A stretch of DNA of 64,000 nucleotides from Paracoccaceae bacterium (GTDB lineage Bacteria > Pseudomonadota > Alphaproteobacteria > Rhodobacterales > Rhodobacteraceae). Of the stretch, positions 57,177 to 64,000 are shown piece after piece. The position numbers and the translations under genes are program-made. Numbering within the stretch: the stretch's first letter is position 1; the number at the start of each line of letters is the position of its first letter. The DNA is taken from NCBI GenBank assembly GCA_014872875.1, contig WKFI01000002.1, positions 62,001 to 126,000 on the forward strand. Reading direction: 5' to 3'. The notes under the pieces are model-generated. The model did not search any database, was not told the origin of the DNA, and worked only from the letters and a program-made list of their open reading frames with translations.

Positions 57177-57226
57177 ACACTTAGTTTTTCGAGTTTCTGG
57201 AAATCAAGAAGTACTCATTTTTGCAT

Positions 57227-58447
57227 CTACCCAAAAAGGTCGTGCGCCAGGTCCAATGCCTCGATCAGCGTATCGACCTCATCCGTGGTGTTATACAGAC
57301 CAAAGGACGCCCGACAGGTGGCCGAGACACCTAGATGGTCCATCAACGGACCAGCGCAGTGGTGACCCGCACGGACGGCCACACCTTTCTTGTCCAGAAT
57401 GGTCGAAATGTCATGCGCATGGGCCGCCCCCTCCATGGTGAAGGAGAAAATCGCTGCCTTGGTGCGAGTGGTTCCCTGAACGCTCAACCAGTTGATCCCG
57501 GTCAGACGCTCCAGCGCATAGTCACGCAGGCTGGCCTCGTGGGCGGCGATGTTTTCCATCCCCAAGTCCATCATGTATTCAAGCGCCACACCCAAACCGA
57601 TTGTTTGAACAATGCCTGGGGTTCCTGCTTCGAACTTCATGGGTGGATCATTGTAGATCACCGCGTCCTTGGAGACTTCCTTGATCATGTCTCCGCCCCC
57701 GATAAAGGGACGCATTTCTGCCATTCGCTCGGGACGGATATAGATCGCGCCGGACCCCGAGGGCCCATACAGCTTGTGTCCGGTGATCGCAAAGAAGTCA
57801 CAACCGATGTCCTGAACGTCCACCGGCATATGCACCGCGCTTTGCGAGCCATCGACCAGCACAGGCACGCCTTGGGCATGGGCGCCCTTGGTTATGGCTT
57901 TGACATCAACCACCGTCCCCAGAACATTGGAGCACTGGGTGATGGCAACCAGCTTGGTTTTGGGTCCGATCGCGTCCAGCACGGCCTGCGGGTCCAGGCT
58001 GCCATCCGCAGCCACGTCGACCCATTTCAGGACGACCCCCTGTCGTTCGCGCAAAAAATGCCAAGGCACGATATTTGCGTGGTGCTCCATCACCGACAGA
58101 ACAATCTCATCCCCGGCTTCCATGCGCGGCATTGCCCAGCCATAAGCCACCAGATTGATGCCTTCGGTTGTGCCCGAATTTAGAACGATGTGATCTTCGT
58201 GACCGGCGTTCAGGAACGTTGCTATGGTACCGCGAACACTTTCGTATTTTTCGGTCGCAAGATTAGAAAGGTAATGCAAGCCCCTGTGAACATTTGAATA
58301 TTCTTCGGCATAGGCTTTGGTAACCGCATCGATTACCGCCTGCGGTTTCTGTGCCGATGCCCCGTTGTCCAGATAGGTCAGAGGCTTTCCGTTCACCTGT
58401 CGCGACAGAATAGGAAAGTCGGATCGGATTTTTGCGATGTCATACAT
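57227..58447 (-). CDS. sufS: Cysteine desulfurase SufS
   Basis: 406 residues, group II desulfurase. The PLP lysine is in FFAITGHKLYGPSG, and the active-site cysteine in GVAVRAGHHCAGPLMDHLG. It takes sulfur from cysteine for Fe-S cluster assembly on SufBCD; no sufE or sufU is in the window. Last gene of the suf operon, overlapping the YIP1-like gene by 8 bases, followed by a terminator. Confidence 0.96.
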   Translation of the reverse strand: MYDIAKIRSDFPILSRQVNGKPLTYLDNGASAQKPQAVIDAVTKAYAEEYSNVHRGLHYLSNLATEKYESVRGTIATFLNAGHEDHIVLNSGTTEGINLVAYGWAMPRMEAGDEIVLSVMEHHANIVPWHFLRERQGVVLKWVDVAADGSLDPQAVLDAIGPKTKLVAITQCSNVLGTVVDVKAITKGAHAQGVPVLVDGSQSAVHMPVDVQDIGCDFFAITGHKLYGPSGSGAIYIRPERMAEMRPFIGGGDMIKEVSKDAVIYNDPPMKFEAGTPGIVQTIGLGVALEYMMDLGMENIAAHEASLRDYALERLTGINWLSVQGTTRTKAAIFSFTMEGAAHAHDISTILDKKGVAVRAGHHCAGPLMDHLGVSATCRASFGLYNTTDEVDTLIEALDLAHDLFG

Positions 58448-59027
58448 TGGTTAGTCCTACGACAGAGCCCCCGACAAGGGCGATCAGCAAAGATAGAGCA
58501 AACGCGATAGCGAACAAGGCCACGACCAACACGCCTGCAGCGCGACCCAGCGAGTTCAATTGATGAGCCTGCGAAATGAAGTGCAAAAGGACATAAACCC
58601 CATAGGCCATCGCCGCGAGAGAGGCCAAGCTTGCCAAAGGTGGAGCTACCATGACCAAGAAGACCAGAACGATCTGGATACCCACCTGAAGCAACTGCCA
58701 CCAAACCAGAACAACCATGATGTCATTCAAACTGCCGTGGCCCTTCATCCAACCACCGGCCAGATAAATGCCATAGATGAACAGTAACTCGCCGATACCG
58801 ACGACACCCAGATACATCCACGTCTCTGTGAAGACAGCCGGCGTACTGGGGTGCGGCGGATAGATGAGGTTTTGAAACGTCATCATGGCCGTGCTGAGAA
58901 TTACAGCGAGAAACAACGCTATCCAAAGAACGTCTCGCCCCAAACTCATGGCCATGAGCTGGCGTGCCGCAACATCCGGTTGCCGCAGGGTCGTTAAAGT
59001 CAATGCCTTTAGGTCGCCAGCCGTCAT
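58440..59027 (-). CDS. YIP1 family membrane protein
   Basis: 195 residues from ATG 59027, overlapping the neighbouring membrane protein as ATGA; the longer frame to 59093 lies inside that gene. Five hydrophobic segments (for example VLWIALFLAVILSTAMM and SLLIALVGGSVVGL). YIP1-like proteins in Rhodobacterales suf operons are usual but their role in Fe-S assembly is unknown. Predicted inner membrane. Confidence 0.75.
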   Translation of the reverse strand: MTAGDLKALTLTTLRQPDVAARQLMAMSLGRDVLWIALFLAVILSTAMMTFQNLIYPPHPSTPAVFTETWMYLGVVGIGELLFIYGIYLAGGWMKGHGSLNDIMVVLVWWQLLQVGIQIVLVFLVMVAPPLASLASLAAMAYGVYVLLHFISQAHQLNSLGRAAGVLVVALFAIAFALSLLIALVGGSVVGLTNV

Positions 59028-59512
59028 AGCGATCCCGCCTTGTATCCTTGAACCAGGCAACTGATCCAAAACCACGCAAAGAGCAAGAACCAAATCAACC
59101 CCACAACCTGCTGTGCGGCGCCTGGTCCGATGAAACCAGCAACAAGACCATGAAGCAGAGCCAGCGGGCTTGCTGCCAACAGGGCCCAGAACAATGCCAG
59201 CCGGGCCGTGTAGCTATCCCCTCGCCCGCCGACTGCCCGGGCAATGAGATGCGTTACCCAGGCCAAAACATACAGAACCAGTGGCAGGATGAAGATAAGC
59301 GCCAAAAGCGCGCCCCCCATCAACATGTTCAGATCGCTGCTTTCCAAATGCGCTTGACGTGCCAAAGACGGCAAGCGGGCAAAAAACATGAGAATGCAGC
59401 CTCCCATCAGGAAAGCCAGCGCCCGGTCTTCGCGTTGCCCCATCGAGACAAGCCGCGCCATTACTCGGCGCGGCCCTCGATAGGTTGCTGTGATATCGGT
59501 CGTAACGGGCAT
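59024..59512 (-). CDS. YIP1-like membrane protein
   Basis: 162 residues, four hydrophobic segments (FLMGGCILMFFARL, GGALLALIFILPLVLYVLAWV, ALFWALLAASPLALLHGLV, VGLIWFLLFAWFWISCLV). Start overlaps the sufD stop (TGATG) and its end overlaps the next gene. Paired with the other YIP1-like gene between sufD and sufS, possibly forming a complex. Function unknown. Confidence 0.7.
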   Translation of the reverse strand: MPVTTDITATYRGPRRVMARLVSMGQREDRALAFLMGGCILMFFARLPSLARQAHLESSDLNMLMGGALLALIFILPLVLYVLAWVTHLIARAVGGRGDSYTARLALFWALLAASPLALLHGLVAGFIGPGAAQQVVGLIWFLLFAWFWISCLVQGYKAGSL

Positions 59513-60792
59513 CAGCGGCGGCGGGCCAACCAGCCTTCGAGACGAGACACGATACCTTCAGCCAAACCGTCATCCTCAATTTCTTCCACAGCTTCAGCCA
59601 GGAAAGCCAGGGTCAAAAGAGCCGTGGCCTCGTCCACGGGAACACCGCGGGACCGAAGGTAATACAATGCGGTTTCGTCAATCGCACCCGAAGTCGACCC
59701 ATGCGAGCAGGCAACGTCATCCGCATAGATTTCCAGCTCCGGCTTGGCCAGAAACTGACTGTCATCATCAAGCAGAAGAGATTGGCTGATCTGGTATCCG
59801 TCGGTTTTCTGTGCGCCTTCCTTTACAAGGATCTTGCCCTGAAAAACGCCAGTCGCGCCGTTACGCAACACCTTCTTGAACACCTGACGGCTTTCGCAAT
59901 TGACCGCATCATGAGTGATGAAAACCGTGTCGTCATGATGGAAGTCACCATCGCCGACACACGCACCGGCGACGTGCGCCACGGCATCATCGCCGGTCAG
60001 CTCAACCACCTGTTCGTTGCGCGTCAGGACACCATTCACTGTCAACGTAAACGATTTGTAGACAGACTCTTTGCCCAAGCGCGCAAACATGTATGTCGCT
60101 GCGCGGCGTTCGTGATCGCGGCCCTGCGCACGCACGTGATGCAGAACACCACCGTCGGCGATGTCCATTTCCATACATTTGTTGAACCTGGACGCGGCGG
60201 GGCCATTCTCCAGAATGGTTGCCTCGGCCCCGGTTTCCACACGCACCACATTATGCAGCATCGCATCGGAGTTTTCGTCCGAGTGCTGATAGATCAGGCT
60301 GATCGGTTTGGAGGGCTTGCCAAAAACATGAATGGCAACACCGTCTTCTGCAAACGCCGTGTTCAGCGCCGCAAGCGGGCGCTCCACCGGGGTCTGACCA
60401 CGGGCTTCAAGCACGCCATAGACGTCCTTGGCCCAGTGAATGTCCTTGCAGCAAATATCCTCCAACCGGTCGATCCGTACACCTTCCATCTCAAGGTCAT
60501 CAGATTGCTCGGGATCGAAGACACCGTCCACGAATACGATTTTCAGTCGAGATACACCGCTGAACATCATTGATTCATCGGTTTTGAACAATGATGCCTT
60601 TGGGGCTCCGGGCTGCACCAAGGTGTCCGGACGCGTGTATTTCCAATACTCATCGCGCCGCGTCGGCAACCCCATGGTTTGTACACGGGACAGTGCCGCC
60701 GCTCGGGCCGCCTTGAGGCAACCGCCTTCAGGCAGCGTCATGCTGTCCAGACGCGCCTCGGTCGCGTTCTGTTTCACCTGCGCCAGTGCCAT
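59512..60792 (-). CDS. sufD: Fe-S cluster assembly protein SufD
   Basis: 426 residues. The SufBD beta-helix core is visible (DDTVFITHDAVNCESRQVF, GATGVFQGKILVKEGAQKTD, ACSHGSTSGAID). SufD pairs with SufB and SufC as scaffold and takes part in iron entry. Its ATG directly follows the sufC stop (TAAATG). Confidence 0.95.
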   Translation of the reverse strand: MALAQVKQNATEARLDSMTLPEGGCLKAARAAALSRVQTMGLPTRRDEYWKYTRPDTLVQPGAPKASLFKTDESMMFSGVSRLKIVFVDGVFDPEQSDDLEMEGVRIDRLEDICCKDIHWAKDVYGVLEARGQTPVERPLAALNTAFAEDGVAIHVFGKPSKPISLIYQHSDENSDAMLHNVVRVETGAEATILENGPAASRFNKCMEMDIADGGVLHHVRAQGRDHERRAATYMFARLGKESVYKSFTLTVNGVLTRNEQVVELTGDDAVAHVAGACVGDGDFHHDDTVFITHDAVNCESRQVFKKVLRNGATGVFQGKILVKEGAQKTDGYQISQSLLLDDDSQFLAKPELEIYADDVACSHGSTSGAIDETALYYLRSRGVPVDEATALLTLAFLAEAVEEIEDDGLAEGIVSRLEGWLARRR

Positions 60793-61548
60793 TTACGCCA
60801 CCTCGGCCAGAATATCAGCATAGCCGTTGTGTTCGACTTCCAACGCCAGTTCCGGTCCACCCGACTTCACGATGCGACCATCCGCCATGATATGCACAAC
60901 ATCCGGTTTGATATGGTCCAGAAGACGCTGGTAGTGCGTGATCACCAGGAAGCCCCGACCCGCGTCACGCAATGCGTTTACACCTTCCGAAACCAGTTTC
61001 ATCGCGTCTACATCAAGACCCGAGTCGGTTTCGTCCAGGATGCACATCTTGGGTTCCAGCATTGCCATCTGCAGGATCTCGTTGCGCTTCTTTTCACCGC
61101 CCGAAAAGCCAACGTTGACCGGACGTTTGAGCATTTCGGCGTCGATTTTCAGCGTCTTTGCCTTGGCGCGGACCACCTTGAGGAATTCGGCCGCCGACAG
61201 TTCCTCTTCTCCTCGGGCCTTTCGCTGCGCGTTTACAGCTGTGCGCAGGAAGGTCATGTTACCAACGCCCGGAATCTCGACCGGGTACTGGAAGGCCAGA
61301 AACATACCCAGGGCGGCGCGCTCTTCCGGCTCCAGCTCCAGCAGCTCCTCGCCTTCCAAGGTGGCGGAGCCTTCGGTCACTTCATAGCCGTCACGCCCGG
61401 ACAGAACATAGGACAGGGTTGATTTCCCCGACCCGTTCGGCCCCATGATCGCGTGGACCTTTCCAGCCTCGATCGTCAGGTCGACCCCTTTCAGGATTTC
61501 TTTGTCTTCTTCTTCAAGTTTGACGTGCAGGTTCTTGATTTCCAGCAT
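60793..61548 (-). CDS. sufC: Fe-S cluster assembly ATPase SufC
   Basis: 251 residues. Walker A GPNGSGKST, signature FSGGEKKRNEILQ, Walker B CILDETDSGLDVD, and switch His in VITHYQRLL. SufC ATPase drives conformational change in SufBD. 33 bp upstream is the pyruvyltransferase-like gene, which separates it from sufB. Confidence 0.97.
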   Translation of the reverse strand: MLEIKNLHVKLEEEDKEILKGVDLTIEAGKVHAIMGPNGSGKSTLSYVLSGRDGYEVTEGSATLEGEELLELEPEERAALGMFLAFQYPVEIPGVGNMTFLRTAVNAQRKARGEEELSAAEFLKVVRAKAKTLKIDAEMLKRPVNVGFSGGEKKRNEILQMAMLEPKMCILDETDSGLDVDAMKLVSEGVNALRDAGRGFLVITHYQRLLDHIKPDVVHIMADGRIVKSGGPELALEVEHNGYADILAEVA

Positions 61549-61580
61549 GTTATCCTCGTCTTTGATCGCAGGCGACGTGC

Positions 61581-62399
61581 TTAGTTAACGCCGCTAACCG
61601 TGGTGGCGCGCAAGGGCGCCGGAAAACTGTCACGCAGGGCTTCCTGAGCCAGGGCAATACCGTCGGCATGGGGAAGCGGTTGCGTGTTAGTCAGTGTCTT
61701 GAATTGGCTGGGAATGTCCTTCCACGCCAAAGGAGTGATCATCGCGCGTCCGATAGAGGCCGCGTAGTCATGATACTTGAAATGCGATTGCTCGCCGGGA
61801 TCCATCCAGGTGGATGGCACGCCGTAAGCGTCCGCAGTCACAAGGCCGTGCAGAGACGACGCACAGACATGCGCGCAGGCACCAATAGCCCGGCAGACGG
61901 TTTCGGCATCATCCCGAACGTCGATCAGCTGCAACCGCGGATCGGCGTCTACAAGCGCACGGATCTGCGGATCGTCCAACTGGGTATGATGCGGCACCAA
62001 CCCGATAACGTCACCCCTTTCGGGACGATCGCCCAAAGCATTCGCAATCAACAGTCCCGGATCTCCGAACGCTTTCGGTTTCAATCCCAAGAGAGAGGCC
62101 GTGACCGGACCGCGCAGCAATGCAATGTCCACGTGTTTCAAGAAATCCCGCGGAACATGATGCAGCAGTCCCGAGCCCCAAATCCACGGTCGATGCTTGC
62201 CGCCCTCGGCAAACTTGCGGCGAACGATCTGCAGAATCGAACCAACAGCACAGATCTGAGCGCCACCGACCCCACTATGCTCGACCGTCCTGCCCGATAC
62301 ATGTTCGACAACAATCCGGCTGAGGGCGTCCCCGAAATTGGGAACACCTTTCCACCAGAACAGTCGCAAAGGTGTCTGATATGTGACCTGCTGATCCAT
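61581..62399 (-). CDS. Polysaccharide pyruvyl transferase-like protein in the suf operon
   Basis: 272 residues. FWWKGVPNFGDALSRIVVEH, WIWGSGLLHHVPRDF, LLRGPVTASLLGL and CASSLHGLVTADAYGVPSTW match the ExoV/CsaB-type fold. It is the shorter form with no N-terminal domain. Located between ybjQ and sufC and abutting ybjQ (TGAATG), so it belongs to the same transcript as suf genes. No obvious link to Fe-S assembly; probable surface-polysaccharide role by family. Confidence 0.75.
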   Translation of the reverse strand: MDQQVTYQTPLRLFWWKGVPNFGDALSRIVVEHVSGRTVEHSGVGGAQICAVGSILQIVRRKFAEGGKHRPWIWGSGLLHHVPRDFLKHVDIALLRGPVTASLLGLKPKAFGDPGLLIANALGDRPERGDVIGLVPHHTQLDDPQIRALVDADPRLQLIDVRDDAETVCRAIGACAHVCASSLHGLVTADAYGVPSTWMDPGEQSHFKYHDYAASIGRAMITPLAWKDIPSQFKTLTNTQPLPHADGIALAQEALRDSFPAPLRATTVSGVN

Positions 62400-62714
62400 T
62401 CAGCCCAGAACCACCGCAGTTCCACTGGCTGAAACCATCAGCATCGAATCCGCGACCACTTCGTAATCCAGATCCACGCCGACCACAGCATTGGCCCCCA
62501 AGGCATCCGCACGCTGCTCCAGCTCGGCCAACGCCGTTTCGCGTGCATCCTGCAGCTTGGATTCATAAGCGCCGGACCGACCGCCGACGATGTCGGTTAT
62601 CGAAGCAAAGATATCCCGCACCACATTCGCACCCATGATGGCTTCCCCCACCACGATGCCTTTGTATTCAGCGATCTGATAGCCTTCGACATTTGGCGTC
62701 GTCGTTACGATCAT
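62400..62714 (-). CDS. YbjQ/UPF0145 family protein
   Basis: 104 residues, a classical small YbjQ protein ([55 protein letters not shown]). These form beta-rich pentamers of unknown function, sometimes called heavy-metal-binding-like. Overlaps FkbM by 4 bases. Confidence 0.85.
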   Translation of the reverse strand: MIVTTTPNVEGYQIAEYKGIVVGEAIMGANVVRDIFASITDIVGGRSGAYESKLQDARETALAELEQRADALGANAVVGVDLDYEVVADSMLMVSASGTAVVLG

Positions 62715-63628
62715 CCTTCGGCTCCCAGCATCCAGGGTGGCAATTGATCCAGAAACTTTTCAGGAACCGAAGGCTCCAGTTCTCCACGATCCACTAGGGC
62801 GTCAAGGCAGAACACCGTCAGATCAAAGCTGTCAAAAACGGTCCCGGAGACCATCGCCAGTTGTTTGATCTGTTCACTGCTCCAGTCATGGATGGTTTCG
62901 GGGTCACGAATGTAAATCGCGTCACCATCCATCAGCTGGTTTCGAAAGACTTTGGCCTTCATCCGAGAGCGCTGCGTATTTCCGATCACTGTTGCCTTAG
63001 CAAACACCAGCTTGTGCAGAACAAACCCCTGATCATGCAACTCCACATCCAGCGGACCCCACAAAGGTTCGCCTTCATACATCCGATAAAACCGGACTTC
63101 GGGTACCACGCACACCGCCTGGGAGAGCTTGTCCCGACCGGTACTGATCACGTCCAGCTCGCCGCCCTGAATGTCGATCTTCAGGACATCAGGCTTCGGC
63201 ATTTCGTCGTTGCTTATGTCGTCCAAAGCAACAAGGTCGATTTCAACGCCTTCCAGATGCGGTTTGTGCCAACCCGGCTTGCCCAGAAATGCGACCGACT
63301 CCTTGCGGATCGGATAGGTCGATCCCAACCCCGACTGCGGGTGCGCGTGGAACATTCCCTTGCCTGTACGGCCAATCGCCTTTTGCAAGTAATGGGTTCC
63401 GGGCCGTTGATCCTGAATAAGCGCCTCATAGGCGCTTTCTTCGGGTTCGAAGCCCCAAACTTCACACCCGCCAAGCGTAAGCAGGCCGTCATAGTCGGGT
63501 ACGTTGATCGGGTTGGCGCCGACGTCGGCAATCCTCAAAGGTCGTTCCGGCACGAGGGCGTCGCGCAGGAACGTAACCCGCCGCGCCAGCATCTTGTGCT
63601 TTCGCGTCTCCGGCAACTGCTCGTTCAT
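62711..63628 (-). CDS. FkbM family methyltransferase
   Basis: 305 residues. [19 protein letters not shown] (motif I region, about 34-52), [11 protein letters not shown] and [12 protein letters not shown] (the FkbM-type acidic segment) identify an SAM-dependent O-methyltransferase commonly found in polysaccharide clusters. Positioned just after sufB and coupled to ybjQ by ATGA. A polysaccharide-modifying gene within the suf operon is unusual. Confidence 0.8.
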   Translation of the reverse strand: MNEQLPETRKHKMLARRVTFLRDALVPERPLRIADVGANPINVPDYDGLLTLGGCEVWGFEPEESAYEALIQDQRPGTHYLQKAIGRTGKGMFHAHPQSGLGSTYPIRKESVAFLGKPGWHKPHLEGVEIDLVALDDISNDEMPKPDVLKIDIQGGELDVISTGRDKLSQAVCVVPEVRFYRMYEGEPLWGPLDVELHDQGFVLHKLVFAKATVIGNTQRSRMKAKVFRNQLMDGDAIYIRDPETIHDWSSEQIKQLAMVSGTVFDSFDLTVFCLDALVDRGELEPSVPEKFLDQLPPWMLGAEG

Positions 63629-63672
63629 GATGTGCGCCCTTTGTTGTTTACTGGTTCACCCCAGAGGACTGG

Positions 63673-64000
63673 TCAGCCCACTGATCCTTCCAGCGAGATC
63701 GCAACGAGTTGCTGAGCTTCCATGGCAAACTCCATTGGAAGCGCCTGAAGCACGTCCTTGCAGAACCCGTTGACGACCAAAGCAACGGCTTCTTCCTCGT
63801 CCATGCCCCGCTGGCGACAATAAAACAGCTGATCGTCATCCACCTTGGAGGTGGTCGCTTCATGCTCCACCCGGGCCGAGTTATTCTTCACTTCGATATA
63901 GGGCACGGTGTGAGCCCCGCATTTATCGCCGATCAGCAGGCTGTCACACTGAGTATAGTTGCGCCCGTTCTTGGCCTTGGGGTGCATCGACACCAGACCG
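63673..64000 (-). CDS. sufB: Fe-S cluster assembly protein SufB, C-terminal part
   Basis: About 109 C-terminal residues, continuing beyond the window edge. Contains GRNYTQCDSLLIGDKCGAHT, VEHEATTSKVDDDQLFYC with the SufB-type His/Cys region and the RQRGMDEEEAVALVVNGFC segment with the conserved final cysteine. SufB is the main scaffold on which the cluster is built. The gene ends 44 bp before the FkbM gene start. Confidence 0.95.
   Translation of the reverse strand, partial: GLVSMHPKAKNGRNYTQCDSLLIGDKCGAHTVPYIEVKNNSARVEHEATTSKVDDDQLFYCRQRGMDEEEAVALVVNGFCKDVLQALPMEFAMEAQQLVAISLEGSVG

Overview
The window is a 64 kb piece of an alphaproteobacterial chromosome, most likely a marine Rhodobacterales (Roseobacter-group) genome. 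The evidence is the gene content: OlsB/OlsA ornithine-lipid genes, a ChpT-type phosphotransferase next to a DUF3553 gene, a ribosomal protein L21 with a long C-terminal extension, an AapJQMP amino-acid transporter, an ectoine-hydrolase gene, and a suf operon with two YIP1-like membrane proteins between sufD and sufS. Both coordinates and products come from reading the sequence; no database search was run.

Layout. 1-2.4 kb: the end of an NADP-dependent oxidoreductase, a MaoC-like protein, aroQ and a LuxR-family regulator, followed by a putative small RNA with its own promoter and terminator. 2.5-15.3 kb is housekeeping: tsf and rpsB, olsB-olsA, DUF3553, chpT, obgE-proB-proA, a LysE exporter with a GNAT gene, rplU-rpmA, a tandem DUF2059 pair and tRNA-Ser(CGA). 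16.2-32.2 kb is an exopolysaccharide locus transcribed on the minus strand in two blocks. The first block (pyruvyltransferase, flippase, FrhB-like protein, acyltransferase, polymerase, two glycosyltransferases) is tightly coupled by start/stop overlaps. The second (PssD/PssE, GT2, Wzc-like protein, ExoY-like sugar transferase) ends with a 998-residue RTX protein. A palindrome CTATCC-N4-GGATAG lies about 100 bp upstream of each block. Next to it, 32.3-36.3 kb encodes a LuxR-type response regulator, a secreted molybdopterin-fold protein without a cysteine in its mature part, and a hybrid histidine kinase.

36.4-41.2 kb holds typA, an SMR transporter and a doeA / M20-deacetylase pair; the deacetylase is broken by a frameshift at a GC-dinucleotide run. 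41.6-50.7 kb is the most unusual part: a MEDS-like/BTAD regulator followed by cytochrome P450, a two-gene dikinase (PEP-synthase-type ATP-grasp subunit, then a phosphohistidine-domain subunit), an HD-domain protein, an aldehyde dehydrogenase, a paralogous HD-domain protein and an SDR dehydrogenase. I infer a catabolic route in which a hydroxylated substrate is phosphorylated by a split dikinase; the substrate is unknown. After a 1.2 kb stretch with no recognisable gene come aapJQMP (51.9-56.4 kb), tRNA-Arg(CCG), and a suf operon read on the minus strand from sufB (cut by the window edge) to sufS, with an FkbM methyltransferase, a YbjQ protein and a pyruvyltransferase-like protein between sufB and sufC.
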